Assembly (NCBI RefSeq): GCF_003390865.1
Contig: NZ_QMEJ01000005.1
Location: 186,001 to 250,000, forward strand
Origin: Tropicimonas sp. IMCC34011
GTDB taxonomy: Bacteria; Pseudomonadota; Alphaproteobacteria; Rhodobacterales; Rhodobacteraceae
Direction of reading: 5' to 3'
DNA length: 64,000 nucleotides
The first letter of the stretch is position 1, and each line of letters opens with the position of its first letter. The notes under the pieces are model-generated. The model was not told the origin of the DNA. It did no database searches and worked only from the letters and a program-made list of their open reading frames with translations. Below, in pieces: positions 9,927 to 19,646 of this stretch. A program made the position numbers and the translations under genes.

Positions 9927-10262
9927 ATGTACAAGGCCGCCGCATTGACCGCTGCCGCCCTCATTTTCGGTTCGGCGACGTTCGCGCAGACGATGTCCAG
10001 CGAGCTCAAGAGCCGTCTCGAAGCGGAGGGCTACACCGAGGTCGAGATGCACGAAGGCAAGAACGGTCAAGTCACCGTCAATGCCATGCGCAACGGCGAA
10101 GTCGTGCGGCTGTTCTTCGACGCCGGTACGGGTGCGGACAAGGGCTCCGGTGCAGGCGCATCCGACAAGGCACCGGGGAACCGCGAGACCGATGCGGCCT
10201 CCGGGAAGGGGAAAGGATCCGGCGGCAAGCACAAGGATAAGTCCCGCGGCCGGAAAGACTGA
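9927..10262 (+). CDS. Small secreted protein, PepSY-like core with basic tail
   Basis: A 111-aa protein with a signal peptide (MYKAAALTAAALIFGSATFA, cleavage before Q). A compact region of about 45 residues (ELKSRLEAEGYTEVEMHEGK ... VNAMRNGEVVRLFFDAGTG) resembles a single PepSY-type alpha/beta module by its pattern. The last 40 residues are low-complexity Gly/Lys/Ser-rich. Function is unknown; periplasmic location is likely. Confidence 0.6.
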   Translation: MYKAAALTAAALIFGSATFAQTMSSELKSRLEAEGYTEVEMHEGKNGQVTVNAMRNGEVVRLFFDAGTGADKGSGAGASDKAPGNRETDAASGKGKGSGGKHKDKSRGRKD

Positions 10263-10371
10263 CAGGCGAGGCGCCGGAGCGATCCCGCCAGAACGCCAGC
10301 GCGAGAAAAGAGGTGTGCGGCTCGCTTCCCTGCGCGACACCGTGCGCGAGAGGAACGGGCTACGAGCGCGC

Positions 10372-10740
10372 CTACTCGGCCTGCTCTTCCATCATCGCCA
10401 AGGGGACGATGTCCAGCGCACGCCGATGGGTGGCGGACATGTCAACTTTCGGTCCCAGACCCTCCTCGCATGCCTGACGGAACCGCGCGGCGCAGAGGCA
10501 CCAGCGATCTCCGGCCTTCAATCCGGCAAAGCCGAACTCCGGGCGGGGCGTGCTCAGGTCGTTACCGACATACTTGGAGAACGCGAGAAACTCGTCCGTC
10601 ATGACCGCGCAGACGGTGTGGCTGCCGCTATCTTCGGCGCAGGTGTTGCAGGAGCCGTCGCGGAAAAACCCTGTCACGGGATCCATGCCGCAGGGTCGAA
10701 GCTCGGTGCCGAGCACGTTGATCGGGGCGTCGCGTTCCAT
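10372..10740 (-). CDS. DUF2237 family protein
   Basis: A 122-aa soluble protein matching the DUF2237 pattern: NVLGTELRPCGMDPVTGFFRDGSCNT near the N-terminus, then HTVCAVMTDEFLAFSKYVGNDLSTP, and PGFGFAGLKAGDRWCLCAARF-like residues toward the C-terminus. Several conserved cysteines are present, but no biochemical role is established for the family. It is monocistronic on the minus strand, downstream of and co-oriented with pth. Confidence 0.85.
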   Translation of the reverse strand: MERDAPINVLGTELRPCGMDPVTGFFRDGSCNTCAEDSGSHTVCAVMTDEFLAFSKYVGNDLSTPRPEFGFAGLKAGDRWCLCAARFRQACEEGLGPKVDMSATHRRALDIVPLAMMEEQAE

Positions 10741-10846
10741 GGAGAATGCAGCTAGCGGGAAGACCGCGGCCGTCCAGTCGCCGTGACCGGTCTGATGACG
10801 GCGTCACCCAAGGGGGCGCATCAGCCCCGGGGGCGGGCGGCGCCGC

Positions 10847-11539
10847 TTATCGGAAGCGGTCCACGAGTTTCTGCATGGGGGACCGGTCGTCCGGCGCAGG
10901 CTCCTCCGCCTTCGGCGCCGGGGTCCCTCCGGCTTGCGGGGTTTCGGCCCTTTTCTCCGGGCCGGGCCTCTGCGGGCGGGTCCTCAGCGCGACCTTGTTC
11001 TGGAAGGCACCGGTATCGCCGCGGGCGAGGTCCGCCGCACCGTCCGAGATGCCGCGGAGGACGTCGTCCAGCCAATCCGCTTCGGCCTTCGCGAAATCCT
11101 TCAGGACATATCCCGAAACCGCATCCTTGTGCCCCGGATGCCCGATCCCGAGGCGGACGCGGTGGTACTCGGGGCCGATCGCCTGGTGAATGGAGCGCAG
11201 GCCGTTATGCCCCGCATGGCCGCCGCCTGTCTTGCAGCGAACCTTGCCGGGGGCGAGGTCCAGCTCGTCATGGATCACGGTCACGTCGGACGGGGCCAGC
11301 TTGTAGAAGCGCATCGCTTCGTTCACCGACTGGCCGGAGCGGTTCATGAAGGTCTCGGGCTTCAGCAGCAGCACCTTGCCTCCGCCGAGGAGACCCTCGG
11401 CGACGGACCCCTGGAACTTGCCGCGCCACGGCGCGAAGGCGTGATCCTCGGCGATCCGGTCGACGGCCATGAAGCCGATGTTGTGCCGGTTCTTCTCGTA
11501 TTTTGCGCCCGGATTGCCGAGCCCGACGATCAGCAGCAT
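10847..11539 (-). CDS. pth: Peptidyl-tRNA hydrolase
   Basis: Releases peptides from peptidyl-tRNA dropped by the ribosome. MLLIVGLGNPGAKYEKNRHNIGF carries the catalytic His at residue 19; KPETFMNRSG, HDELDLAPG and GGGHAGHNGLRSI are the other family blocks. At 230 aa it is longer than the usual 190: the final 45 residues are a Pro/Ala/Glu-rich extension ending MQKLVDRFR. In relatives pth normally follows rplY directly; here a plus-strand monooxygenase-like gene (11620-11931) lies between them. Confidence 0.96.
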   Translation of the reverse strand: MLLIVGLGNPGAKYEKNRHNIGFMAVDRIAEDHAFAPWRGKFQGSVAEGLLGGGKVLLLKPETFMNRSGQSVNEAMRFYKLAPSDVTVIHDELDLAPGKVRCKTGGGHAGHNGLRSIHQAIGPEYHRVRLGIGHPGHKDAVSGYVLKDFAKAEADWLDDVLRGISDGAADLARGDTGAFQNKVALRTRPQRPGPEKRAETPQAGGTPAPKAEEPAPDDRSPMQKLVDRFR

Positions 11540-11619
11540 GGGTTCGCTCCCCTGTCCGCCATCTGGTTGACGACGCCCCCCTTCTGCCCCGAACTGCGCT
11601 CAAACGAAAGGGGACCGCG

Positions 11620-11931
11620 ATGTATCTTACCATGAACCGTTTCAAGGTCGCTCTCGGCAAGGAGGCCGAGTTCGAGGATGTCTGGACGAAGCGCGACAGC
11701 CACCTGAAGGAGGTGCCGGGCTTCAGGTCGTTCCACCTTCTGAAGGGGCCGGAGCGAGACGATCACCGTCTCTACGCAAGCCACACCGCGTGGGAGAGCG
11801 AAGAGCATTTCGTCGCCTGGACCAAGTCCGAGGCGTTCCGTGCCGCCCATGCCGGGGCGGGCGGCTCGAAGGACATGTATCTCGGCCCGCCGGAGCTGGA
11901 GATCTTCGAGAGCGTCCAGGAATTGAGCTGA
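11620..11931 (+). CDS. Antibiotic biosynthesis monooxygenase (ABM) domain protein
   Basis: A 103-aa single-domain ferredoxin-like dimeric alpha+beta protein (MYLTMNRFKVALGKEAEFED ... GFRSFHLLKG ... LYASHTAWESEEHFVAWTKS). The pattern fits the ABM family, which includes the IsdG/HmoB heme-degrading enzymes; the N-terminal Asn and W-x-S blocks favour the HmoB/IsdG side, but the substrate cannot be fixed from sequence. The ATG is preceded by GAAAGGGGA. It sits alone on the plus strand between pth and rplY. Confidence 0.75.
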   Translation: MYLTMNRFKVALGKEAEFEDVWTKRDSHLKEVPGFRSFHLLKGPERDDHRLYASHTAWESEEHFVAWTKSEAFRAAHAGAGGSKDMYLGPPELEIFESVQELS

Positions 11932-11966
11932 GGGCGGGACCGGCCGGGGCCGCGCCCGCCGAACGG

Positions 11967-12002
11967 AAAAGGGGCGCGCCGCTCGATGCGGCGCGCCCCT
12001 TT
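11967..12002. terminator. Bidirectional intrinsic terminator
   Basis: A perfect 12-bp stem (GGGGCGCGCCGC / GCGGCGCGCCCC, loop TCGAT) is flanked by AAAA on the left and TTT on the right. It can end both the plus-strand monooxygenase gene and the convergent rplY transcript. Confidence 0.85.
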
Positions 12003-12030
12003 CATGCGCATCAACAGCAGGACGGATCGC

Positions 12031-12696
12031 TCAGGATTCGGCCTCTGCGTCGTCGGTCTGCTCCGTCGCCGGAACCTCGTCCGCGGCGGTGTCGTCCTCT
12101 TCGTCCTCGTCCTTCTGGGAAGCGAGGCCGGACGGCGCCTGGATGTTGGCGATGACGAAGTCGCGGTCGATCGTCGGCTTCGCGCCCTGCGGCAGGTCGA
12201 CCGAAGAGATCGTCAGCGTGTCGCCGATCTTCATCTTCGACACGTCGGCGACGATCTTCTCGGGGATGTCCCCCGCGGTCACGACCAGTTCGACTTCGGG
12301 ACGAACCGCGGTCAGCACGCCGCCGGCCTTGATGCCGGGGCATTCCTCTTCACCCTCGAACTCGACGGGGATGTAGAGGTTGATCTTCGAGGTCCGGCGC
12401 AGACGCATGAAATCGACATGCGTGGGAAGGTCCTTGACGATGTCACGCTGCACGGCGCGGCAGATGACGCGCACGTCGTCGTGGCCTTCGACCTTGAGGT
12501 TGAACAGCGTAGCGCGGAAGCGGCCCGCACGAAGACGCTTGATCAGCTCGTTGTAGGGCAGCTCGATGGAAACGGGATCGACACCGCCACCATAGACGAC
12601 ACCGGGCACCATGTTGTTGCGGCGCGATTGACGAGCGGCCCCCTTGCCTGTCCCCGTCCGGGCCTGCGCGACGAGATCCGGGATCTCTCCGGCCAT
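12031..12696 (-). CDS. rplY: 50S ribosomal protein L25 (CTC/TL5 long form)
   Basis: The 5S-rRNA-binding large-subunit protein. 221 aa, starting [19 protein letters not shown]. The N-terminal L25 domain ([30 protein letters not shown]) is followed by the C-terminal TL5 beta domain ([19 protein letters not shown] ... [14 protein letters not shown]) and an acidic tail ending [11 protein letters not shown]. The start at 12696 is preceded by GGAGAATC. Family-typical neighbour of pth. Confidence 0.96.
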   Translation of the reverse strand: MAGEIPDLVAQARTGTGKGAARQSRRNNMVPGVVYGGGVDPVSIELPYNELIKRLRAGRFRATLFNLKVEGHDDVRVICRAVQRDIVKDLPTHVDFMRLRRTSKINLYIPVEFEGEEECPGIKAGGVLTAVRPEVELVVTAGDIPEKIVADVSKMKIGDTLTISSVDLPQGAKPTIDRDFVIANIQAPSGLASQKDEDEEDDTAADEVPATEQTDDAEAES

Positions 12697-12962
12697 AATG
12701 ATTCTCCTACCAGGTCGGGCATCCTCCAAGGGTGTATGCCCGGGTTTCATGAAGGCCGGGCCTATAGCGGGAATCGTGTCCGTTGGGAAGGGGCAGGGGA
12801 AGATTGGTGCGCTCCGAGGAAGCAGCGCGGCAGGTGAGGCGCAGATTTCCGGTCGGGCCACGATGATGAAGGCGCCCGTCGGGCGCAGAGAGCAGTCCTT
12901 TCGCCGGGGAGCAGCGCCGAATGCGGGCCGGCTTGACGAAGCGCCTTTCGCGGTCGCGCGGT

Positions 12963-13556
12963 CTAAGGAGCCGGCGCGGTCGCCTTACCGATCGGGGTCT
13001 CTCCCTCGACGATCTCGCATCGGAGCGCCCGGAGGTGATGATCGACGATCTCCCTCTCGCGGGTCTCGAGGAGTTGGGCGCGGGGGTAGATCGGGGCGTC
13101 CCGGTCGTCGCGGACGGGGATGTCCCAGCCTGCCGTGGTCTCGAAGAAACCGGCTGCGCCGTCTTCCCCGAAGACCCGCACGAAGCCCTGAACGACAGCG
13201 TCGAGGTAGGACAGCAGGATCGGATGGCGCAGGCCCGCGACCTCGTCACCTTCCGGCACGGCGTAGACCTGCGCCTCGATCTGCGTCTCGCCGGGAAGCT
13301 CGGTAACGCGGACCTTGTGGCGGCGATACGCGCCCTCCCGGATGTCGAGCGCGGTCCAGTCCGCCCCCGGCACATCGGCGGTCAGCCCGTGGATCGCGCT
13401 GCCCTCCGCCTCCTCGACGGACAGGAAGACCGCCGGCCTGAGAGAGGTATGCCGCCAGACCCTCCGCCACCCGTCGAGGCGGGCCGGGCGGGCGTCCGGA
13501 TAGGAGTGGGTGGCCGCGTTCACGAGCGAGCCGTAACCGAAGAAACGAGGTGTCAT
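12963..13556 (-). CDS. Gamma-glutamylcyclotransferase-like protein
   Basis: A 197-aa protein starting [20 protein letters not shown]. The FGYGSL motif is the substrate-binding loop of the GGCT-like fold; [19 protein letters not shown] and the acidic residue ahead of it occupy the position of the catalytic Glu. Family members release 5-oxoproline from gamma-glutamyl amines, ChaC enzymes from glutathione. The exact substrate is uncertain. It is divergent from the glycine-cleavage operon. Confidence 0.75.
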   Translation of the reverse strand: MTPRFFGYGSLVNAATHSYPDARPARLDGWRRVWRHTSLRPAVFLSVEEAEGSAIHGLTADVPGADWTALDIREGAYRRHKVRVTELPGETQIEAQVYAVPEGDEVAGLRHPILLSYLDAVVQGFVRVFGEDGAAGFFETTAGWDIPVRDDRDAPIYPRAQLLETREREIVDHHLRALRCEIVEGETPIGKATAPAP

Positions 13557-13633
13557 GCCCGTCAGGTGCCGTCTCCATGGCTCGAACGCAAGGGTTGCAG
13601 GTCAGCCCACCTGACGTTACCCATGATGACACC

Positions 13634-13793
13634 CACTCGGGAGACGCCGGGCCGCAAGGCTCGGGGCCGAAGGCGCAACCGCCCCGGAAACGCTCAGGCA
13701 AAAGAACCGAACGGGACTATACACTCTGGAGAGTGGCGCCGATGATGCGCCCGCCGAAGGGATAGCGATCTCAGGCGCAAGGACAGAGGGGGC
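13634..13793 (+). promoter_or_regulatory. Tandem glycine riboswitch controlling gcvT-gcvH-gcvP
   Basis: Two consecutive glycine aptamers are readable. The first (about 13636-13713) has CTCGGGAGA, then GGCCGAAGGCGCAA and GCTCAGGCAAAAGAACCG. The second (about 13724-13790) has CTCTGGAGAG, then GCCGAAGGGATAGC and ATCTCAGGCGCAAGGACAGAG. These are the conserved core blocks of the glycine riboswitch class and are placed as usual in the leader of a glycine-cleavage operon. Glycine binding is expected to raise gcv expression. Confidence 0.93.
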
Positions 13794-13796
13794 ATG

Positions 13797-13822
13797 GCGA
13801 CGCGGGGGACGCGTCGCTTTGT
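13797..13822 (+). terminator. Hairpin in the riboswitch expression platform
   Basis: A perfect 8-bp stem (GCGACGCG / CGCGTCGC, loop GGGGA) followed by TTTG lies 4 bp behind the second aptamer and 20 bp before the gcvT start. The position fits a conditional terminator or anti-terminator partner. The T run is short, so the mechanism is inferred. Confidence 0.6.
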
Positions 13823-13842
13823 GCCGCAAGGGGAAGACCACC

Positions 13843-14943
13843 GTGCCCGATACGCTCAAGACACCGCTCTACCCGCTCCACGAGCGGCTCGGGGCCAGCA
13901 TGGCCGCATTCGCCGGCTGGGCCCTGCCCATGTCCTATCCCGCCGGGACCATCGCCGAGCACAAGGCGGCGCGCTCCGGCGCCGCGCTCTTCGATGTCTC
14001 CCACATGGGGCAGGTCGAGATCACCGGGGACGGCGCCGCCGAGGCGCTGGAGCGGCTGATGCCGCAGGACGTGGTCGGCCTGAAGGACGGCCGGCAGATC
14101 TACGGTTTTCTGACGACCGAAGACGGCGGCATTCTCGACGATCTCATGGTGTCCCGCGAGGGGGACGTTCTGCGCCTCGTGGTCAATGCCGCCTTCACCG
14201 AGGCCGATCTCGACGTGCTGCGGCAGGGACTGCCCGAGGCGGAGGTCCGCCATGACACGTCCCGCGCGCTGATCGCGGTGCAGGGGCCGGACGCCGAGGA
14301 CGCGCTGGCCGCCCACGCCCCCGAGGTGCGGCAGATGCGCTTCATGGATGCCGCGCGTTCGGGGAGCATGTGGATCACCCGGTCCGGCTATACCGGGGAG
14401 GACGGGTTCGAAATCTCGATCCCCGCCGGGGAGGCCGAGGCGCTCGCCTCCGCCCTCGTCCAGTCGGGGGTTCAGCCGGCAGGTCTCGGCGCCCGCGATT
14501 CACTTCGCCTCGAAGCCGGTCTCTGCCTCTCCGGCACCGATATCGGCCCCGGAACGAGCCCGGCCGAGGCGGGGCTGAAGTTCGCCATCCCCAAGGTCCG
14601 CAGGCGGGACGGCGCACGCGCTGGGGGCTTTCCCGGCGCCACGCGCATCCTTGCCGAACTGACCGGGGACGGGCCTGCGCGCCTTCGCATGGGCCTTCGC
14701 CCCGAAGGCCGCGCCCCGTTCCGCGCCGGAACGCCGATCTTCGCCGGGGAGACGGCGGAGACCCCCTTCGGCCACGTCACCTCGGGCGGTCACGGCCCCT
14801 CCGTCGAAGGGCCCGTCGCCATGGCATACCTGCCCCGGAACCCGCCACAGCCGGACAGCCTTGTCTGGGGCGAGGTGCGCGGGCGTCGCATCCCGGCCCG
14901 CATCGTCCCGATGCCTTTCCATCCCCACGCCTATCGTCGCTGA
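13843..14943 (+). CDS. gcvT: Glycine cleavage system T protein (aminomethyltransferase)
   Basis: Transfers the methylene group from aminomethyl-lipoyl GcvH to tetrahydrofolate and releases ammonia. 366 aa from the GTG at 13843, chosen because AAGGGGAAG lies just upstream and the protein then begins (M)[19 protein letters not shown] as in the family. Folate-binding blocks [30 protein letters not shown] and [20 protein letters not shown] are present. First gene of the gcvTHP operon. Confidence 0.96.
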   Translation: MPDTLKTPLYPLHERLGASMAAFAGWALPMSYPAGTIAEHKAARSGAALFDVSHMGQVEITGDGAAEALERLMPQDVVGLKDGRQIYGFLTTEDGGILDDLMVSREGDVLRLVVNAAFTEADLDVLRQGLPEAEVRHDTSRALIAVQGPDAEDALAAHAPEVRQMRFMDAARSGSMWITRSGYTGEDGFEISIPAGEAEALASALVQSGVQPAGLGARDSLRLEAGLCLSGTDIGPGTSPAEAGLKFAIPKVRRRDGARAGGFPGATRILAELTGDGPARLRMGLRPEGRAPFRAGTPIFAGETAETPFGHVTSGGHGPSVEGPVAMAYLPRNPPQPDSLVWGEVRGRRIPARIVPMPFHPHAYRR

Positions 14944-14959
14944 TCAGGGAGCTTTCCAC

Positions 14960-15319
14960 ATGAAATATACCGAAAACCACGAATGGGTGTCCCTCGAGGG
15001 AGACATCGCCACCATCGGCATCACCGAGCACGCGGCCAAGCAGCTCGGGGACGTCGTCTTCGTCGAGCTGCCGGAGCCCGAGACGGTCGTGGCGAAGGGC
15101 GACGAAGTGGTCGTCATCGAGAGCGTCAAGGCCGCCTCGGACATCTCCGCGCCGCTCGACGGGGAGATCCTGGAGGTCAACGACAAGCTCGTGGACGGAC
15201 CCGGCCTCGTCAACGAGGACCCGCTCGGCGCGGCATGGTTCTTCAAGATGAAGCTCGAGGATCCCGATGCCTGGGCCGACCTCATGGACGAGGACGAGTA
15301 CAAGGAGCTGACGGAGTAA
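14960..15319 (+). CDS. gcvH: Glycine cleavage system H protein
   Basis: The lipoylated carrier that shuttles the aminomethyl group between GcvP, GcvT and the L protein. 119 aa, starting [15 protein letters not shown]. The lipoyl-attachment motif ESVKAASD is present with the lysine at residue 57. The acidic C-terminus ends [13 protein letters not shown]. It lies 16 bp after gcvT and 50 bp before gcvP. Confidence 0.97.
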   Translation: MKYTENHEWVSLEGDIATIGITEHAAKQLGDVVFVELPEPETVVAKGDEVVVIESVKAASDISAPLDGEILEVNDKLVDGPGLVNEDPLGAAWFFKMKLEDPDAWADLMDEDEYKELTE

Positions 15320-15369
15320 TCCTCCGCGGCCGTTTCCCCGAACCCTCCTCAAGCTGCGGAACCTGTACG

Positions 15370-18177
15370 ATGCCCTTCTCGCCCACCGGGTACGATCCCG
15401 ACGACTTCGCCAACCGCCGCCATATCGGGCCGTCGCCCGCGGAAATGGAGGCGATGCTGCAGGCGATCGGAACGCCGTCCCTGGACGCGCTGGTGGACGA
15501 GACCGTGCCGCCCGATCTGCGCCAGTCCGAACCGCTGTCCTGGGGCGCCATGACCGAGGCTGCTCTTCTGTCGAAGCTCAGGGGCGTCGCCGCGAAGAAC
15601 CGCGTGATGACCTCGCTGATCGGGCAGGGGTATCACGGCACCCACATGCCGCCCGTCATCCAGCGCTGCGTGCTCGAGAACCCGGCCTGGTACACCGCCT
15701 ACACGCCCTACCAGCCCGAGATCGCGCAGGGCCGCCTCGAAGCCCTCCTGAACTTCCAGACCATGGTGGCGGACCTGACCGGGCTTCCCGTGGCCAATGC
15801 CTCCCTACTCGACGAGGCGACGGCCGCCGCGGAGGCGATGGTGATGGCGCGGCGGGCGTCGAAGTCGAAGGCGACCGCGTTCCTCGTGGCCGATGACGTG
15901 CACCCGCAGGTGGTGGACGTGATCGAAACCCGCGCCCGCCCGCTCGGGATCGAGATCCTGCGCGGGGAGCCTGAACCGGGCGCCGTCTTCGGCGCGCTTT
16001 ACGCCTATCCCGGGACCTACGGCGATCTGCGGGATCTGTCGGAGCCCATCGCGGCGCTGCACGAGGCGGGCGGGATTGCATGCGTCTGCTGCGACCTTCT
16101 CGCGCTCACCCTGCTGAAAGAGCCGGGCGCGATGGGTGCGGACATCGCCGTCGGATCGGCGCAGCGCTTCGGCGTGCCGATGGGCTATGGCGGGCCGCAT
16201 GCGGCCTTCATGTCCTGCTCGGACGCGCTCAAGCGGACCATGCCGGGACGGATCGTGGGCGTCTCGAAGGACGGACACGGCACGCCCGCCTACCGCCTGT
16301 CGCTGCAGACGCGGGAGCAGCATATCCGTCGGGAGAAGGCGACCTCGAATGTCTGCACCGCGCAGGCGCTCCTCGCCGTCATCGCCTCCTTCTACGCGGT
16401 GTTCCACGGGCCGAAGGGCCTGCGCGCCATCGCCGAGCGCGTCCATCTGAGGACGGCTTCGCTTGCCTCGATGCTGCGGAGCGCCGGTCACGACGTCTTC
16501 CCCGCCACGCCCTTCGACACCATTCGCGTGCGGACGGCAGATCAGGCGGGCCTTCTCTCCCGCGCCCGCGGCGAGGGGCTGAACCTGCGCGCCGTGGGCG
16601 AGGACCATGTCGGCATCACCCTCGACGAGACCACGGGGGAGGAGACCGTCGAGGCCGTGGCCCGCGCCTTCGGCATGATGCGTCCCTACGAAGCGACCGA
16701 GGCTGCGCTGCCCGAAGAGTTTCTGCGCACGTCCGACTATCTCACCCACCCGATCTTCCACATGAACCGGGCCGAGATGGAGATGATGCGCTACATGCGG
16801 CGCCTCTCGGATCGCGATCTCGCCCTCGACCGGACCATGATCCCGCTCGGCTCCTGCACGATGAAGCTGAATGCCGCGGCGGAGATGCTGCCGATCTCCT
16901 GGCCCGGCTTCGCCGCTCTCCATCCCTTTGCGCCGGCCGATCAGGCGGAGGGCTATGCCGAGCTTGCGGAGGATCTGTCCGCCAAGCTCTGCGAGATCAC
17001 CGGCTACGACGCGATGTCCCTTCAGCCCAATTCGGGCGCGCAGGGCGAATATGCGGGCCTGATGACGATCGCCGCCTACCATGAGAGCCGTGGGGAGGAG
17101 CGCAACATCTGCCTGATCCCGACCTCGGCGCACGGGACCAACCCCGCCTCGGCTCAGATGGCCGGGATGAAGGTGATCCCGGTCAAGGCCGCCGGGAACG
17201 GCGATATCGACATCGAGGATTTCCGCGCGCGTGCCGAGGAGGCCGGTGACCGGCTTGCCGCCTGCATGATCACCTACCCCTCGACCCACGGCGTCTTCGA
17301 GACGACGGTTCGCGAGGTCTGCGAGATCACGCACCAGCACGGCGGTCAGGTTTACCTCGACGGGGCCAACCTCAACGCCATGGTCGGCCTCGTCCGCCCC
17401 GGCCGGATCGGCGCCGATGTCAGCCACCTGAACCTGCACAAGACGTTCTGCATCCCGCATGGCGGCGGCGGTCCCGGCATGGGGCCGATCGGGGTGAAGG
17501 CACATCTGGCGGAGTTCCTGCCGGGCCGGGGCTCCGGCGCCGTCTCGGGCGCGCCGCTCGGCTCGGCGTCCATCCTGCCGATCTCCTGGGCCTATTGCCT
17601 CTTGATGGGCGGGGAGGGGCTGCGCCGGGCGACCGAGGTCGCGATCCTCTCCGCCAACTATCTCGCCGCGCGGCTGGGGGAAGCCTACCCGGTGCTTTAT
17701 CGCGGGCGGTCCGGGCGGGTGGCGCACGAGTGCATCATCGACACGCGGCCCTTCAAGGAAGCCGGCATCACCGTGGACGACATCGCCAAGCGGTTGATCG
17801 ACAGCGGCTTCCACGCGCCGACGATGAGCTGGCCGGTCGCCGGTACGCTGATGATCGAGCCGACGGAGAGCGAGACCAAGGCCGAACTCGACCGCTTCGT
17901 CTCCGCCATGCTTTCGATCCGCGAGGAGATCGCGGCGGTGGAGCGGGGGGATATCGCGGCAGAGGACTCGCCGCTCCGCCATGCGCCGCATACGACGCGG
18001 GATCTCGTGGCCGAGTGGAACAGACCCTATTCGCGAGAGCAGGGCGCCTTCCCGCCCGGCGCCTTCAACGTGGACAAGTACTGGCCCCCCGTCGGCCGCG
18101 TGGACAACGCCTACGGCGACCGAAATCTGGTCTGCACCTGCCCCCCGATGGAGGCCTACGCCGACGCGGCGGAATGA
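15370..18177 (+). CDS. gcvP: Glycine dehydrogenase (decarboxylating), P protein
   Basis: The PLP enzyme that decarboxylates glycine and loads the methylamine on GcvH. 935 aa, the single-chain form, starting [20 protein letters not shown]. The N-terminal half carries [25 protein letters not shown]. The C-terminal catalytic half has the PLP-lysine motif [23 protein letters not shown] and [13 protein letters not shown]. The operon lacks the lpd-type L protein, which is shared with other complexes and lies elsewhere. Confidence 0.97.
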   Translation: MPFSPTGYDPDDFANRRHIGPSPAEMEAMLQAIGTPSLDALVDETVPPDLRQSEPLSWGAMTEAALLSKLRGVAAKNRVMTSLIGQGYHGTHMPPVIQRCVLENPAWYTAYTPYQPEIAQGRLEALLNFQTMVADLTGLPVANASLLDEATAAAEAMVMARRASKSKATAFLVADDVHPQVVDVIETRARPLGIEILRGEPEPGAVFGALYAYPGTYGDLRDLSEPIAALHEAGGIACVCCDLLALTLLKEPGAMGADIAVGSAQRFGVPMGYGGPHAAFMSCSDALKRTMPGRIVGVSKDGHGTPAYRLSLQTREQHIRREKATSNVCTAQALLAVIASFYAVFHGPKGLRAIAERVHLRTASLASMLRSAGHDVFPATPFDTIRVRTADQAGLLSRARGEGLNLRAVGEDHVGITLDETTGEETVEAVARAFGMMRPYEATEAALPEEFLRTSDYLTHPIFHMNRAEMEMMRYMRRLSDRDLALDRTMIPLGSCTMKLNAAAEMLPISWPGFAALHPFAPADQAEGYAELAEDLSAKLCEITGYDAMSLQPNSGAQGEYAGLMTIAAYHESRGEERNICLIPTSAHGTNPASAQMAGMKVIPVKAAGNGDIDIEDFRARAEEAGDRLAACMITYPSTHGVFETTVREVCEITHQHGGQVYLDGANLNAMVGLVRPGRIGADVSHLNLHKTFCIPHGGGGPGMGPIGVKAHLAEFLPGRGSGAVSGAPLGSASILPISWAYCLLMGGEGLRRATEVAILSANYLAARLGEAYPVLYRGRSGRVAHECIIDTRPFKEAGITVDDIAKRLIDSGFHAPTMSWPVAGTLMIEPTESETKAELDRFVSAMLSIREEIAAVERGDIAAEDSPLRHAPHTTRDLVAEWNRPYSREQGAFPPGAFNVDKYWPPVGRVDNAYGDRNLVCTCPPMEAYADAAE

Positions 18178-18182
18178 TGCGA

Positions 18183-18211
18183 AGGGGCGTTGACACCGGC
18201 GCCCCTTTTCT
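18183..18211 (+). terminator. Intrinsic terminator of the gcv operon
   Basis: Stem GGGGCG / CGCCCC with an intervening TTGACACCGG loop, followed directly by TTTTCT, 6 bp after the gcvP stop. Confidence 0.75.
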
Positions 18212-18228
18212 CCAAATACCCGCCTGAA

Positions 18229-18304
<76 letters not shown>

Positions 18305-18553
18305 TTTCCTCCTGCACAGCACCACATCGTTCTGCACTTTTCGGCAGAAGAGTTGCATCTGATCGGGTGGCCTGCCCGGAAGCGGCCCTTCGCCGGGATG
18401 ATCGAGAGCATCGGCCGCGCGGACAGAGCGGGCTTTCGCTGCGCCATGAATATATGTCCACTTCCACTCACCTTTACCCCGGCACGCCAACTGACCGGGG
18501 AAATACGGTTGCCGGTGCTGCCGCTTGTCGCCCCGACCTGTTAGGATCGGCCG

Positions 18554-19390
18554 ATGACCACCCTTCCAGCTCATCGTGCAGCATTGCTCCCACCCTGCCT
18601 GCCGGGTGTTGAGGTGGTCTCGCTGGTATCGGCTCGCACCTTCCCGCGTCATGCCCACGACGAGTTCGGCCTCGGCGTCATCCGTGCTGGCGGACATGCG
18701 TCCTGGTCAGGCTGCGGCGCGGTCGAGGCGGGCCCCGGCGACGTGATCGCGGTCAGCCCCGAGGAAATGCATGACGGCGCGCCCGTGGGCGAGAGGCGAT
18801 CGTGGGACATCGTCTATGTCGACGTCCCAATGGTGGCCCGGCTCGCGGGCCCCGAGGCGGCGCGGCGGGAGATCGGCTTCGGCGCATGCCGGTCTGTCGA
18901 TCTGGCCAGCAGCACGCAAACCGTGATGCGGGCGATCGCCGCGGGAGAGGCCGGTGAGGCCGAGGAGGCCCTGACCGATCTGCTCGCCCGGGTGCTCTCC
19001 CCCGGTGCGGGCGATGACCCCGCTGTCTCCGCGCCGCCGTCCGCCGCCACGCTCCGCGTTCGGGAGAGGATCGCCGACAGGCCCGACGTACCACCCGGGC
19101 TCGACGAGGTCGCGGCCCTCATGGGGATGGGCCGAACGGGGGCGCTCCGTCGCTTCCGTCGCGAGACGGGCGCAACGCCTCATGCCTACGCCATGCAACA
19201 CCGCCTACGGCTCGCGCGGCGCGCTCTGGCGTCCGGTGAAGGCGCGGCGGACGTGGCTGCGGCGCTCGGCTTCGCAGACCAGGCCCACCTGACCCGCGCC
19301 TTCGCCCGGCAATTCGGGTTGCCCCCCGTCCGCTGGCGCGCGGGCAGGGCCAAGATCGTTCAAGACGAGGGCATGCGCGGCGGTCCATGA
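18554..19390 (+). CDS. AraC family transcriptional regulator
   Basis: 278 aa. The N-terminal cupin-type sensor domain (about residues 20-110: RTFPRHAHDEFGLGVIRAGGH ... AGPGDVIAVSPEEMHDG) is followed by a C-terminal double helix-turn-helix domain (about 180-270: LDEVAALMGMGRTGALRRFR, GAADVAAALGFADQAHLTRAF, then QFGLPPVRWR). Family members with this sensor bind small ligands such as amino acids. It is co-directional with a B3/4-type fragment and a LysE exporter, which it probably controls. Confidence 0.88.
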   Translation: MTTLPAHRAALLPPCLPGVEVVSLVSARTFPRHAHDEFGLGVIRAGGHASWSGCGAVEAGPGDVIAVSPEEMHDGAPVGERRSWDIVYVDVPMVARLAGPEAARREIGFGACRSVDLASSTQTVMRAIAAGEAGEAEEALTDLLARVLSPGAGDDPAVSAPPSAATLRVRERIADRPDVPPGLDEVAALMGMGRTGALRRFRRETGATPHAYAMQHRLRLARRALASGEGAADVAAALGFADQAHLTRAFARQFGLPPVRWRAGRAKIVQDEGMRGGP

Positions 19391-19397
19391 AGGACCG

Positions 19398-19646
19398 ATG
19401 ACAACCTTTGCTTATGCCCCGCATATCTCCCGGACCTTTCCCATGCTAGCGACCGCGCTGGCGCTGGTGGAGATGGTCCGAGATCCGCTCGACACTGCCG
19501 AGGAGGTTGAGCGATCAGAAGCCGAGGCGCTGCACGATACGGCCGATGTGACCGCCGCACGGGATGCAGTGGTTGAGGCTCTGGCCGCTCTGGGGGCGGT
19601 GGTCCGCGGCGGCGTCGGCGCCTTAGAGGCGGGGCTCGCCGCATGA
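19398..19646 (+). pseudogene. B3/4 domain protein with apparent internal deletion
   Basis: An 82-aa open frame. Residues 1-25 (TTFAYAPHISRTFPMLATALAL) resemble the N-terminus of B3/4 (PheT-like editing domain) proteins, which are about 220 aa. Residues about 42-70 (AEALHDTADVTAARDAVVEALAAL) resemble their extreme C-terminus. The middle is missing with the frame kept. Such genes commonly sit next to AraC regulators and LysE exporters, as here. The family match comes from pattern memory only; it could instead be an unrelated small protein. Confidence 0.45.

Noticed and set aside
12870-12884. GCGCCCGTCGGGCGC hairpin in the rplY upstream region
   Set aside because: Very short stem-loop with a 3-nt loop, no T run; too common in GC-rich DNA to assign a role.
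15805-17991. 728-codon antisense frame within gcvP
   Set aside because: Long antisense frames are expected in GC-rich genes with strong third-position bias; its translation is low-complexity Arg/Gly/Asp/His-rich and the plus strand encodes a complete GcvP.
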